Assembly: GCA_004369085.1 (NCBI GenBank)
Contig: ML210377.1
Span: forward strand, 1-43,367
Origin: Coprinopsis marcescibilis
Lineage: Eukaryota; Basidiomycota; Agaricomycetes; Agaricales; Psathyrellaceae
DNA: 43,367 nucleotides
Reading direction: 5' to 3'
The notes beneath the pieces were generated by a model. It saw nothing but the letters and a program-made list of their open reading frames with translations, made no database searches and was not told the origin of the DNA. The first letter of the stretch is position 1; each line of letters opens with the position of its first letter. The translations under genes were made by a program, and so were the position numbers. Below are positions 35,158-43,367 of the stretch, piece after piece.

Positions 35158-36338
35158 CTAAACGCCAAAGTGAACATAGGGGACCCAATTCCAGAACTCT
35201 GTCCCACTGTCTCGAATCTTCTGAACAGCGAGATGGAGAGCATACGCAGCTTCGGTGACATCAGGAGGACGCTCAGTGCCATGACGGAACATATGCGCAT
35301 AGAACGCGTCCGCAACAACTGGTGCATCATTGTCGCTGATGGACCTGGTTGATGTGCGGCGGTTAGAACAATCTTCGGCGAAAAACAAAGTTGAAGCACG
35401 TACCACATCGTACCAACCACACTTGGAAAACCCGCAAACAGCATCGTCGCAGCCAATGTGAGCGCTTCATCCGGACGTTCTTCATCGCTCTTAGCGGTCT
35501 GACAGGCGCTCAGATAAGCGAGAGACCCGTTCGAAGCCTGACACTTCTGAATGAGCTTCTCCATCGTGAGTCGCCCCCCACTCAGCAGTAGTGCGCTCTC
35601 AAGGGGATTCGATGGATGCTGAGTGCCGTGACATCCAAAATGGGCGAAGGAGCATTCCTGGAGGTTGGAGAGAATATTATCCAAGCTGATTGGATCTATT
35701 GTCTTTCCCTTTCCAACATGCTCGATAAGATTGTTGCTTGCTGGGATGCGTGCCCGAATCTTCTCGAGTTCGACCTTTGTCATCGGGAGCGCGCTGTACC
35801 CACTTCCACTCGTGGGCTCAATCACAGCCACCATCTTGAAGTCAGAAGTCAGTGCGGGAGGAGGCGAGATGAGGTCCTGAGGAGTGTAGATGTAGGATGA
35901 GATGGCGTATTGGAGCAGAGCATCCTCAGGACCATCGGTTTTGGAGTATGAGCCAGCTGCATGGATGGGGAGGAATGAGAATATTCCTGTGGCGCACCAC
36001 CAAAGCCTACAGGGTGCTTCAGTCTAAATATTTATATGTATCTTAGTCCCACATTTAAATGACGATCAGGAAGAATGACATACCTTTGAGAGACCAAGAC
36101 AGTCGACCACCGGTTTTACAACCAGAGTCCATAGACTTTCAAGGAGAAATCTAAAATCATCGTCGAGGGTCTCCGTTCCTGGGCGGTGCTTAATTCTGCC
36201 TTTGAGACGAGTGTCGGAACAGGAGCTACGTATCAAGTGCTCTGTAATCTCTTCAACAATTTCGGACTGAATGAACTGCCGTTGTGCCAGCTGCTGAGAC
36301 GCACTGCTGAGTGTCTGTAGCATTGCGAGTTCCACATA
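35158..36338 (-). pseudogene. 5'-truncated TPR-CHAT gene, copy 3 (TPR region missing)
   Basis: Exons: 36338-36084 (broken at the 5' side), 36023-35404 and 35344-35158. Introns are 60 and 59 bp, at the same places and phases as in the intact copy, and the last exon is again 187 bp. The CHAT domain is complete from LWTLVVKPVVDCLGLSK to NWVPYVHFGV, with HFGCHG and SACQTAK retained. Everything upstream, including all TPR units, is absent. The frame stays open up to the TTAGGG repeats at 36340-36360 (reading NPKYVELAMLQ from the repeat into the gene). The only candidate start is an internal Met (ELAM), so any product would be a bare CHAT domain of about 340 residues. No stop or frameshift is present, so the break looks young compared with copy 1. 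Confidence 0.85.
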
Positions 36339-36339
36339 C

Positions 36340-36360
36340 TTAGGGTTAGGGTTAGGGTTA
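36340..36360 (+). repeat. Interstitial telomeric repeat (TTAGGG x 3.5)
   Basis: Three perfect TTAGGG units plus TTA, G-rich strand on +, so a chromosome end made of it would lie to the right. It abuts the broken 5' end of TPR-CHAT copy 3 on its left and a G-rich minisatellite on its right. TTAGGG is the telomere repeat of most filamentous fungi including basidiomycetes. Confidence 0.9.
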
Positions 36361-36870
36361 TTGGATACTTTGGCTTTTTTTCGCAGGGTGAAATCCAGGG
36401 TTCAATCAGGGTGGAGCTCAGGGTGGGCTTTTTGCTTGCCAGGGTGGGTTTCAGGGCTAGGTCCTTTGCTTTTCCAGGGTGGCTCTCAGGGTCAGTTCTG
36501 CAGCTTTGCCAGGGTGGTTCTCAGAGTGTGCTTTTGCTTTCCAGAGTGGGTTTCAGGGATGGCTTCTTAGCTTTGCCAAAGTGGTTCTCAGGGTTGGCTC
36601 TGCTGGTTTGCCAGAGTGATTCTCAGGGTGGGCTTTTTGCTTGCCAGGGTGGGGTTCAGGGCTGGCTCATTTGCTTTGCCAGGGTGATTCTCAGGGTCAG
36701 CTCTGCTGGCTTTCCAGGGTGGGTTTCAGGTCTGGCTGCTGTACTGCTGCTTAATCTGGGACTGGCTCCTTTGCTTTGCCAGAGGGGTTCTTGGGGTTGG
36801 CTCTGCTGGTTTGCCAGAGTGATATTTATGGCTGGCTTATTTGGTTTTGCAGGGTGGCTGCTGTATTGAT
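36361..36870 (+). repeat. G-rich minisatellite
   Basis: About 500 bp of degenerate repeats built on alternating blocks GCTTTGCCAGGGTGG, TTCTCAGGGTTGGCT and CTGCTGGTTTGCCAGAG, each around 15 bp and forming units of about 30 or 60 bp. Dense GGG runs on + make G-quadruplexes possible. The long open frame across it (36411-36869) is a consequence of the repeat and I do not regard it as a gene. Confidence 0.85.
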
Positions 36871-37743
36871 GCTCACGGCGGAAATGGGAGACATTGAGGA
36901 CTTGTTTGACCCAGTCAAATCTGCAGACTCATGTCAAACCAGCTGCGATTGGGCAGTAGGAAGCTTGCTCTGAAGTTTCTGGGCAACATTGAACATTGGA
37001 CATCGTGAATGGCGATCCAAAAGACCTTTCCGGTCACCATTTGCGGGGTTCCGGAGGCTGTCCAGGTGGTGCCTACAAAACGGCCTTCCGTGCACCCTTC
37101 AACGTGCCAACACAGCCTTGACAGATGGATAATTTCAATCCAGTCCATTCTAGCTCAGTGCGGCCCATCAGTACAAGCCACGGTACCGTCCGTACCCAAC
37201 AGGCGTACCGAGCGCAATATCTCTCGGTACTAAGCGCTGTAGATCAGTACAAGCTATGCTGACCAGCCGTACCGAGCACAACGAGCCGAGCCAAGCCGAG
37301 ATCGGACCCCAATTCCGTTGCATCCGTTGGCTCAAGTACATAAATGATGTATGGTCATTTTTGCCTTGCCAAGGTGTCGACGGCTCGTATGCCACGTATT
37401 CTCGTAAAGTCGCGGGGATGTACAACCACATGGCACACTTTGAAGAGGTGGAAGAGCTGCCACTCGCCTCGAGAGATACTGTTGGCAATGTGCAGCAAGT
37501 GGAAACCGTGGCCTCGCCGAAAGATTCATCTTAATTGAGCCGACCCGGTACTTCGAAGGAGAAAGTTTCGAGGGTTATATTGCAAGGCATCGAATCCTCG
37601 AATTTTCACGGTCCCACACAACTCAGTGCTCACGTGTAAGTCTTTCAAATTTATGGATTATGTTCAAAGCACTGATTCTCTTGGATAAGCAATGATGAAC
37701 ACAACGAAAACTGGTCATTCTGCTACAGCACATTCCATCCCAA
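36871..37743. other. Unassigned stretch with weak open frames
   Basis: Minus-strand frames 37148-36915 (with CTEGRFVGTTWTASGTPQ) and 37488-37168, and a + frame 37256-37534, are open but lack convincing starts, splice sites or domains. Around 37180-37290 CGGTAC/GTACCG words recur (CACGGTACCGTCCGTACC, GCGTACCGAGCG, CCGTACCGAGCA), similar in flavour to the satellite at 39262-40075 and probably related to it. Confidence 0.4.
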
Positions 37744-38640
37744 TCATCTACCCTGCCTTTTCCATGTGAAGGACCTAACTCCTCCAGAGCGCTTAGGACC
37801 ACAATGTTTCGTTTCATTGCAGATACAAAATAGCAGATCAGTGTCGACTACAAGCTCACGCGACCCGAAACACTGGGAATACATGCTTTGAAATCCACAG
37901 CCAGACCCAAATGCGCAGGGGAAGGGCAGGGGAAGGGTATCCAAAGAACCGATGACAATCATCCAGTTCAGGCCAGCCTCATCGACATATTGGAATGTCG
38001 TTGCACAGTCGGGGAAGCCTGATTCACCCAATGAACTTGCTCCACCGGTTGTGAACGAACGCGCCAACTGGGGTGTGTTTGTCTTTGCATGGCAAACTAC
38101 AAATTAGTTAGTCGTTTCTCACGGCAGCCCCCAGCGATTTCCCTTCCCTAACCCATTCACTCCCTCTCAGACTAGCTCTGATGTTCCCTTTCCAAGCGCC
38201 ACAACATCTGCCTGCTCAACCAATACCACGATGGTTACCTTGTACGTCCATCTGAGGGTCGCTGTTGCCAGGTGGCAAATTGATATGAGGATTTCTTTCG
38301 GGGTCGTCCGGTGAGTAGTGAACGTTGTTCGATCGACAAGCTCGCGACTTACCTGGCCTATAAAGCTGGTCGGTCGTCTAACTATCTGGTAGGCGCACCT
38401 GGGTCCCAGGTGCAGCACACCCACTTTTGCCCAAAACAGGCCTTTCTGCTGCACCTGTCTATTATTATACCCCTCAACAGGCTCTTGTTACCAGTGTTCC
38501 CGGTCAGAAACTATCGGGAATTCACATTCCCACTGCAAGCCGCCAAGACACGCAAAGTCGGTACCCAGCAAACCTGGTTTGTACCCCATGAATCTGCCCG
38601 GATGCCCCGATTTCTCCAGTCTATATGTTGAGGCCAGCAT
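37744..38640 (-). CDS. Cysteine-rich spliced protein of unknown function
   Basis: Three exons: 38640-38492, 38357-38239 and 38096-37744. Introns are 134 and 142 bp (donors GTAACA and GTAACC, acceptors TATAG and TGTAG), phases 2 and 1 agree, giving 206 aa. The start is MLASTYRLEKSGHPGRFMGY. The middle is hydrophilic (RSNNVHYSPDDPERNPHINL, PPGNSDPQMDVQ). The last exon is Gly/Cys-rich (SLGESGFPDCATTFQYVDE, FPCAFGSGCGFQSMYSQC, LLFCICNETKHC). Eleven cysteines, eight of them in the last exon, suggest a disulfide-bonded domain, but no signal peptide is seen; an upstream exon may be missing. The introns are unusually long for this window and both donors are GTAAC, so splicing needs confirmation. The start lies 54 bp from the hairpin repeats of the SINE-like element. 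No family recognised. Confidence 0.45.
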
Positions 38641-38693
38641 TCAGCAGTGCCCACGAACACACCCACATCAGCTCAGAAATCATCCGCTAATTG

Positions 38694-38937
38694 TTCTGAG
38701 AGGCGCCTGTGCAGTCACCGACGCCAGCTCGGAAATTTATTAATTATTATGAGAGGCGCCCGTGCGCGCCACCCACACCGGCTGAAGCGGCTGAAGCGCA
38801 CGGGCCACAATCTATCCACGGAACTGTGGAGGGAGAAATTAACATTTAATTATTATGAGAGGCGCCCGTGTCGCCACCCACACTGCTGGAGCGCACGGGC
38901 CATAATCTATCCACGGAACTGTGGAGGGAGAAATTAA
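38694..38937. repeat. Direct repeats of about 100 bp with internal hairpins
   Basis: Copy A 38741-38848 and copy B 38847-38937 both start TAATTATTATGAGAGGCGCC and end with GTGGAGGGAGAAATTAA. A partial copy precedes them (GAGAGGCGCCTGTG at about 38698). Copy A contains the inverted pair GCCCGTGCGC / GCGCACGGGC. Both copies contain TCCAC / GTGGA around GGAACT. The unit probably is the tail of the SINE-like element, duplicated in tandem. Confidence 0.8.
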
Positions 38938-39095
38938 TTGGTTATTTTTGTCGCGCACGGACCAGGTATCAACCGACTTTCAGCGGCCAAGGTTCTTTGT
39001 TCCAAAGGAAAAAACATGTTTTAAACCTGGAATCGAACCCTCGACCAGCTGCTTATGTAGGCCAACAATTTATCCGGTGCACTAAACCGGCATTC
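38694..39095 (-). mobile_element. tRNA-derived SINE-like element
   Basis: On the minus strand, 39093-39022 resembles a degenerate tRNA. An A-box-like segment (GGTTTAGTGCACCGG, about 39089-39075) is followed about 35 bp later by a perfect B-box (GGTTCGATTCC, 39039-39029). The T-arm no longer pairs properly and no clean acceptor stem is visible, so this is not a working tRNA gene. An unrelated body follows, ending in two full copies and one partial copy of a hairpin-bearing unit (38694-38937). A tRNA-like head plus an unrelated body is the classical SINE architecture. Target-site duplications were not identified, so the ends are approximate. Confidence 0.6.
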
Positions 39096-39698
39096 CTAGG
39101 AAGGATTTGTAGTGCATTACATGGGTCTTGGCATGGGCCATGTCAGATTGAGTATTTTAGGATACAATCAGCCTGCTCGGATCATTACTTTGAGGTACAA
39201 CGCAGTCATACACATTCCTTTATTATTCAACCACCCTTCCCTTTACCAACCCACCGAGCCCAAGGGTAAAACATAGCCTCTGGGTACGGCACTGGCCCTG
39301 GGTACCGTGCAGGCCCTGGGTACGGCACTGCCTCTTGGTACGGCACTGCCCCTCGGTGCGGTACTGCGGATGAGTACTGAATCCGATACGGTACGGCACT
39401 GCCCCTCGGTACGGCACTGCCCCTCGGTATGGCACTGCCTCTCGGTACGGTACTGCGGATGGGTACTGAATCTGGGTGCGGTACTGGGTAAGGTACAGAA
39501 TCAGGGTATGATACGGTACTGGGTACGATACAGTACTGGGTACGATATTGCACTGGGTACGGTATGGTATGGTACTGGGTATGGCACTGAATCTGGGTAC
39601 GTTACTGTGTATGGTACAATCGGTACGGCACTGCTTCTTGGTATGAATCGGTATGGTACGGAATCTTTGGTACGTACACATGTTAGGGTTAGGGTCAG

Positions 39699-39722
39699 TC
39701 AATCTCGCGCGCGCGAGATTGA
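39699..39722. repeat. Perfect 24-bp palindrome, copy 1
   Basis: Arm TCAATCTCGCGC followed directly by its reverse complement, with no spacer. It lies 9 bp after a TTAGGGTTAGGG block. Confidence 0.95.
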
Positions 39723-40006
39723 AAATTCTCATGCTCAAGCTTCAACCGAGTTGAGATTCAATCTTGTACCGAGCTCAAGTGTAAAACATAGCCTCTGGGT
39801 TAGGCACTGCCTCTTGGTACGGTAATGTGTATGGTACAATCTGGGTACGTACTGCTTCTTGGTACTGAATCTGGGTACGTACTGCTTCTTGGTACTGAAT
39901 CTGGGTACGGACTGCTTCTTGGTACTGAATCCGGGTACTGAATCGGTACGGCGCTGCTTCTTGGCACTGAATCTTTGGTACGTACATATGTTAGGGTTAG
40001 GGTCAG

Positions 40007-40030
40007 TCAATCTCGCGCGCGCGAGATTGA
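40007..40030. repeat. Perfect 24-bp palindrome, copy 2
   Basis: Identical to the palindrome at 39699-39722, with the same flanks on both sides. The conservation of the core while the arrays around it vary is notable. Confidence 0.95.
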
Positions 40031-40075
40031 AAATTCTCATGCTCAAGCTTCAACTGTGTCGAGATTCAATCTCGT

Positions 40076-40542
40076 CTGAGCTGATTAACCCAAAGTTGAG
40101 AACATGCTACCCGTGGTCCCTCGGATCCAGCTTCTTTGATTTGAATTGAGATAACACAGGTTCCTTCCGATGTGCTGCCATGCATATCTTTGGTTGCCTC
40201 TGACAGCTCTATCGCCCGCAGTTAGTATCAGTATGTCCCTTGTACAAGACGTCTACAGTCATATGACATAGAGTCCTATCAGACGCTAGCCATATTGGAA
40301 CCCACATCTGATCATGAGTCAATCACCGTCCCGATTCGCCCCTTTCTTCCCTAGCACGCTATATTGGAGCACACCTGATATATTTCAAGCAAGTATCCAA
40401 AACATGATATTCAGCGGCCTGGAAGATCCGATGGGTTCGGAGAATGCCGGGACATCTATGCCAGCAAAGTGTCGACTCGTTGCTGTAACTTGGCCTTGAA
40501 CCAATCGCACAATCATACCGCTTTACCACTACCTCTTGCACA
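40076..40542 (+). promoter_or_regulatory. Non-coding spacer and presumed promoter of the kinase-like gene
   Basis: No gene seen. The last 40 bases before the ATG are pyrimidine-rich (CCGCTTTACC, CTACCTCTTG), as expected of a fungal leader. No defined element can be supported. Confidence 0.35.
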
Positions 40543-42416
40543 ATGTCAGCCTCCACCGTAGCTTCTGCCTCTACCACCGCAGCTCCTGTCCCCTCCACCT
40601 CTAGGAGATACACAGAGGAGGATGTGGTTCAAATCGCATCCCGGATGCTGGCTACCAGCCACCCCAGATACATTTCAAAGGTCAACTCGTCAAAATCAAA
40701 CACCAAAAAGCGATTGCAAAAACCCTCCCACCTGCCTACCGATCGTGTTATCGATGCAGTCAAGGACAAACACATACGGCTGGAGCGGGACGAACAGTTT
40801 GCCCTCCACACGCCGGGCAACATGGTCCTTGACGAGGGCAAGGCCAACGATGAAAGCAAGTTTCTCCACCAAGACCACAACTCTGGCCACTTTTTTTCAA
40901 AGTTTCAAGTCCTGACGGTAGAGAGAGCCTGGGAGAAGGCAGGGGACGATGATGCGACGGAGGATCCGCTGGTGGACGCATTGGAACCTGTTGTTAAGTT
41001 GTTTGCAGCCTTTGTTTTAACGTGCCAGACGGTGGAGATGCAGGAGCAGCACATGCAAGGGGAACAGGTCGATGAAATGACCACCAGGCTTCTCAATGCC
41101 CTCTCCGAACTCAAAATCGTCAAGAAAAAGAACACGAGCAAAACAACAACCCATAGTGACTTGGTATGGAGCTGGGCGATTGGAGGAGAGGCCCACTATC
41201 TGGGATGTACAGAGGTGAAGGTCAAGGAGTTGTACACAATGCTTGTGGTTAACGACATGGAACTGGCAATCGAGGGGGGGTGCATAGTGCATAAGGTTGG
41301 CGTCGACTTGAAGTACAAGGGGGGGGTCACGGAGACCTGCGGTCCAAGAATCATTGGGCAGGTGAGCAACTGTCCACTTTTTGTGGGTTCGATTATCTCA
41401 ACCCAAGGATAGGTCTACGAGGTTCTGCACAGCAAAGGGTTGAAGGAGATGGTCCTGACGTGCCTTTATGGGGCATGTTATGTGGTGAGGCTGGCTGGAA
41501 CGGAAGATGAGCCCATCCTCAAATTCAGCAGGAACATGATTCCAGAGCAGGTTCATGCTGCAGCCAAAAATGAACCTTTGCGGTGCCAACCTGGCACATA
41601 CGAGCAACTCTGCCGGGTTTTGTTGCGGAAGATGATCAAAGGCTGGGCTCATCTGAAGGAGAATTGGGAGACATGGGATGCACTTGCCGAGGAGCGCAGG
41701 GCAGAGACACAGCGTATGGAAAGTGCTCTTGCCCAAAACAGACAGGTTCGCATGCCATGGGTGACAAAAGCTGGCACCCTTCTAACGGATCGTCTTGCAA
41801 TTGCAGCCCAGGTCCTGAGGCTGGATCGAATGTTTAATTTATTCAGCTTTGGGTGAGTCAAGTGCGGTACTTGAACGAAATGAACGACTGACATGTATAT
41901 GCTAGCATAAAGATGGACTTTACCACCAGTTACCGTATTTTGGGAGACCATACCGTGGTCTATGTCGACCAAGAGCATGGACTCGTCTTCAAGCGGTTTT
42001 CGGTGGAGGAAAATTACAAAATGGAGATTTTGTCATACGAAAGGCTACGAGGTATCGATTTTACTCCTCTTGTTCTTGGTACTGTTTCTCAGGAAGGGTG
42101 GTGGGGAATACTTATGTCGTTGGAGGGGAACTCTATCCCGTCCGAAGATCTTGACGATCCCTCCACCTTGATATTTATCAACCGAACTCTGACCATCCTT
42201 CATGATCGCCAAGTCCACCACCACGACATTGCCGCCCGCAATATTCTATGCCAGTCCACAGGGAACCTCGTCTTGATCGACATTGCCAATGGGGCTTCTG
42301 ACATGGAGTGTAGGAGGATGGAGAGGGAGGACGAGGACTATTCCTGCTATGACAAGGAGGCGTTGGAGGCTGCTGCACCATCGGATGGCCCCAACCATTT
42401 ATGCTGTATATCTTGA
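40543..42416 (+). CDS. Protein-kinase-like protein with a long unknown N-terminal region
   Basis: Three exons: 40543-41361, 41413-41852 and 41906-42416. Introns are 51 and 53 bp, phases agree, giving 589 aa. Residues 1-420 match no domain I know; they start Ser/Thr/Ala-rich and include ERAWEKAGDD and a probable helical stretch VVKLFAAFVLTCQTVEMQEQ. Residues about 423-570 carry kinase landmarks. These are LVFKRF (Lys about 449), MEILSYERL (Glu about 460) and the catalytic loop HHHDIAARNIL (Asp about 527, Asn about 532). Then comes LIDIANG in place of DFG (Asp about 545). The fold ends soon after, so the C-lobe is very short and the protein may be a minimal or pseudo-kinase. The first intron is a multiple of three, and its TAG acceptor is the only in-frame stop, so retention would truncate the protein before the kinase part. 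It is convergent with the next gene. Confidence 0.75.
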
Positions 42417-42545
42417 ACCATGTACTTTTCTTCAACAATCATATTTATTGCAGTGGATTAATTACTGGGATTCGACCTTGATACTCTGCCTGTCCTCTGT
42501 CTCAATTGGAGAGGCTGTCAAATTAGCTGCAGGGGGCCATGATTT

Positions 42546-43156
42546 TCACGCCTCGCAGAACTGGACATACTCTTGACGTACAGGAGCCTGGGACAGAATG
42601 AATGGGTTGAACAGATGTAACGAATCAAGGCATACCATCAGCTGCTCCCATTCTGCTGGGTTAAGCGAGAGCATCAACTGCCAGGATACGCGGGGACGGA
42701 CAAATTCTCGCTCCCGGTAGTACATGCTGAGCCACGCAGTGATAGACTATGAAACTGTTGGTGTCGACAATGTAACAGACCAAAGGGCACTCGTACCTGC
42801 ATTCTCATCAGCGCATGCTCGCGCGATGCGCGCAAACCCCGGTTGGGAGGCCTCCACTTGACGAAAAAGCGGAAAAAAACTGATTTGAGGAATTCTTCCT
42901 CTTGCTGGTTGTCGATGGCCTCTTGAGTGAAAAATGCACAGTCTTTGAGATCCTCGTGCTGCTCTTCGGACAGGTTCTCGTAGCCGACAGGGAGGGTGGG
43001 CTTCTGGTTGCGGTTGATCCTATGGCCGGATGGAGATAAACAAAGGGTCAGAAAGGTCAGAGAAGTTTCTGCTCGCCTGATAGAATACTTTTCGATACAA
43101 AAAGGAATGATTCTGTCGATTGCTGCAAGTGGGAGAGGGATAGTAGGGTTGGACAT
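42546..43156 (-). CDS. Small unrecognised protein, 170 aa
   Basis: Exons: 43156-42797, 42746-42636 and 42587-42546. Introns are 50 and 48 bp, both phase 0, ending FCEA and TGA. The start MSNPTIPLPLAAIDRIIPFC is the first Met of the frame. The core is acidic and helical (SEEQHEDLKDCAFFTQEAID, NQQEEEFLKSVFFRFFVKW), then MYYREREFVRP and WQLMLSLNPAEWEQLM. A possible extra in-frame 69-bp intron (GTATTC at IEK, acceptor before INRNQK) would shorten it by 23 residues. No domain recognised. It is close to, and converging on, the kinase-like gene. Confidence 0.6.
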
Positions 43157-43367
43157 TTTCTTTTCAATATGGGCAGAAGCAAGAGACGTAGGAATGATCG
43201 TGCCTGCTTCTTTTTTTCATGGCAGATTCATGGACTTCTTGGGCCAAATAGAGACAACGGTCGGCAGCGGATGGTAGCACCACATTTATTAACACTCTAT
43301 GCCTTTGCCACGGAAAAGTGTAGCGAGTGCTTCGTCTGAAGAGCCTGCAGCGTGGGTTTCTATTCCA
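43157..43367. other. Right edge, no gene recognised
   Basis: Presumed 5' flank of the gene ending at 42546. Only a short poly-T run (43210) is notable. Confidence 0.35.

Larger units (their letters stand above)
39262..40075. repeat. Two-unit satellite with GGTACGGCACTG arrays, telomere-like motif and palindrome
   Basis: Unit 1 (39262-39775) and unit 2 (39776-40075) have the same order. First comes GTAAAACATAGCCTCTGGGT. An array of short GGTACGGCACTGCCyCT / GGGTACGGTACT words follows. Then come TTAGGGTTAGGGTCAGTC, a 24-bp palindrome and AAAATTCTCATGCTCAAGC. Unit 1 has a longer array. The Tyr-rich frames read on the minus strand (GTACC-coded) are a by-product of the repeat and not genes. The TTAGGG pairs have the same orientation as the telomeric block at 36340. 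Confidence 0.85.

Noticed and set aside
36411..36869. 152-aa + strand frame rich in Gly/Phe/Trp
   Set aside because: It is a translation of the G-rich minisatellite; overlapping frames are open too, so it is not evidence of a gene.
39022..39093. Functional tRNA gene on the minus strand
   Set aside because: A- and B-boxes are there, but the T-stem does not pair well and no acceptor stem can be formed; a SINE-like head explains it better.
39223..39825. Long open frames with Tyr/Arg/Thr-rich repeats on both strands
   Set aside because: They arise from the GGTACGG-type satellite, are open in several frames at once and have no start context or splice pattern.
1..43367. CRISPR array or bacterial operon organisation
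   Set aside because: No regularly spaced identical repeats with unique spacers; genes are spliced and individually promoted, so the DNA is eukaryotic.

Overview
The window looks like nuclear DNA of an agaricomycete (mushroom-class) fungus. Most introns I could model are 48-80 bp with GTRNGT donors and YAG acceptors. The families present (AA9 lytic polysaccharide monooxygenase, TPR-CHAT proteins, a BCAS3-type WD40 protein, a membrane protein with jelly-roll-like modules) and the TTAGGG telomere motif fit that. The gene style, especially the TPR-CHAT copies, suggests Rhizoctonia/Ceratobasidium or a relative; that is inference, not proof.

Layout. 1-431 is the end of an unrecognised + strand gene entering from the left. 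1246-3802 is a broken TPR-CHAT gene (+). 4369-5135 is a small six-exon gene (-), divergent from an AA9 LPMO gene (5187-6297, +) that carries an apparent frameshift. 6538-10797 is an intact six-exon TPR-CHAT gene (-, 1331 aa). 11974-14382 encodes a coiled-coil/GATA-like zinc-finger protein (-). About 7.8 kb with no recognisable gene follows (14383-22186), upstream of the GATA-like gene. 22187-23157 is a six-exon membrane-anchored protein with two Cys-bounded modules (+). 23502-27992 encodes a BCAS3-like protein (-), with another ORF just upstream (28111-28947, -). 30148-31327 is a single-pass membrane protein (+). 31.5-34.9 kb holds decayed gene pieces.

The right part is the most unusual. A third TPR-CHAT gene (-) has lost all of its TPR part. 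The break lies at three and a half TTAGGG repeats (36340-36360), oriented as if a chromosome end had been healed there. Beyond are a G-rich minisatellite (36361-36870), a cysteine-rich spliced gene (37744-38640, -), a tRNA-derived SINE-like element with duplicated hairpin tails, and a two-unit satellite containing telomere-like motifs and perfect 24-bp palindromes (39262-40075). After that come a kinase-like gene (40543-42416, +) and a small convergent gene (42546-43156, -). The 31.5-40.1 kb stretch therefore resembles subtelomeric DNA, now internal either by rearrangement or by misassembly.

Gene models come from reading the sequence, requiring splice sites whose phases agree. No similarity search was possible, so family names rest on recognised motifs.
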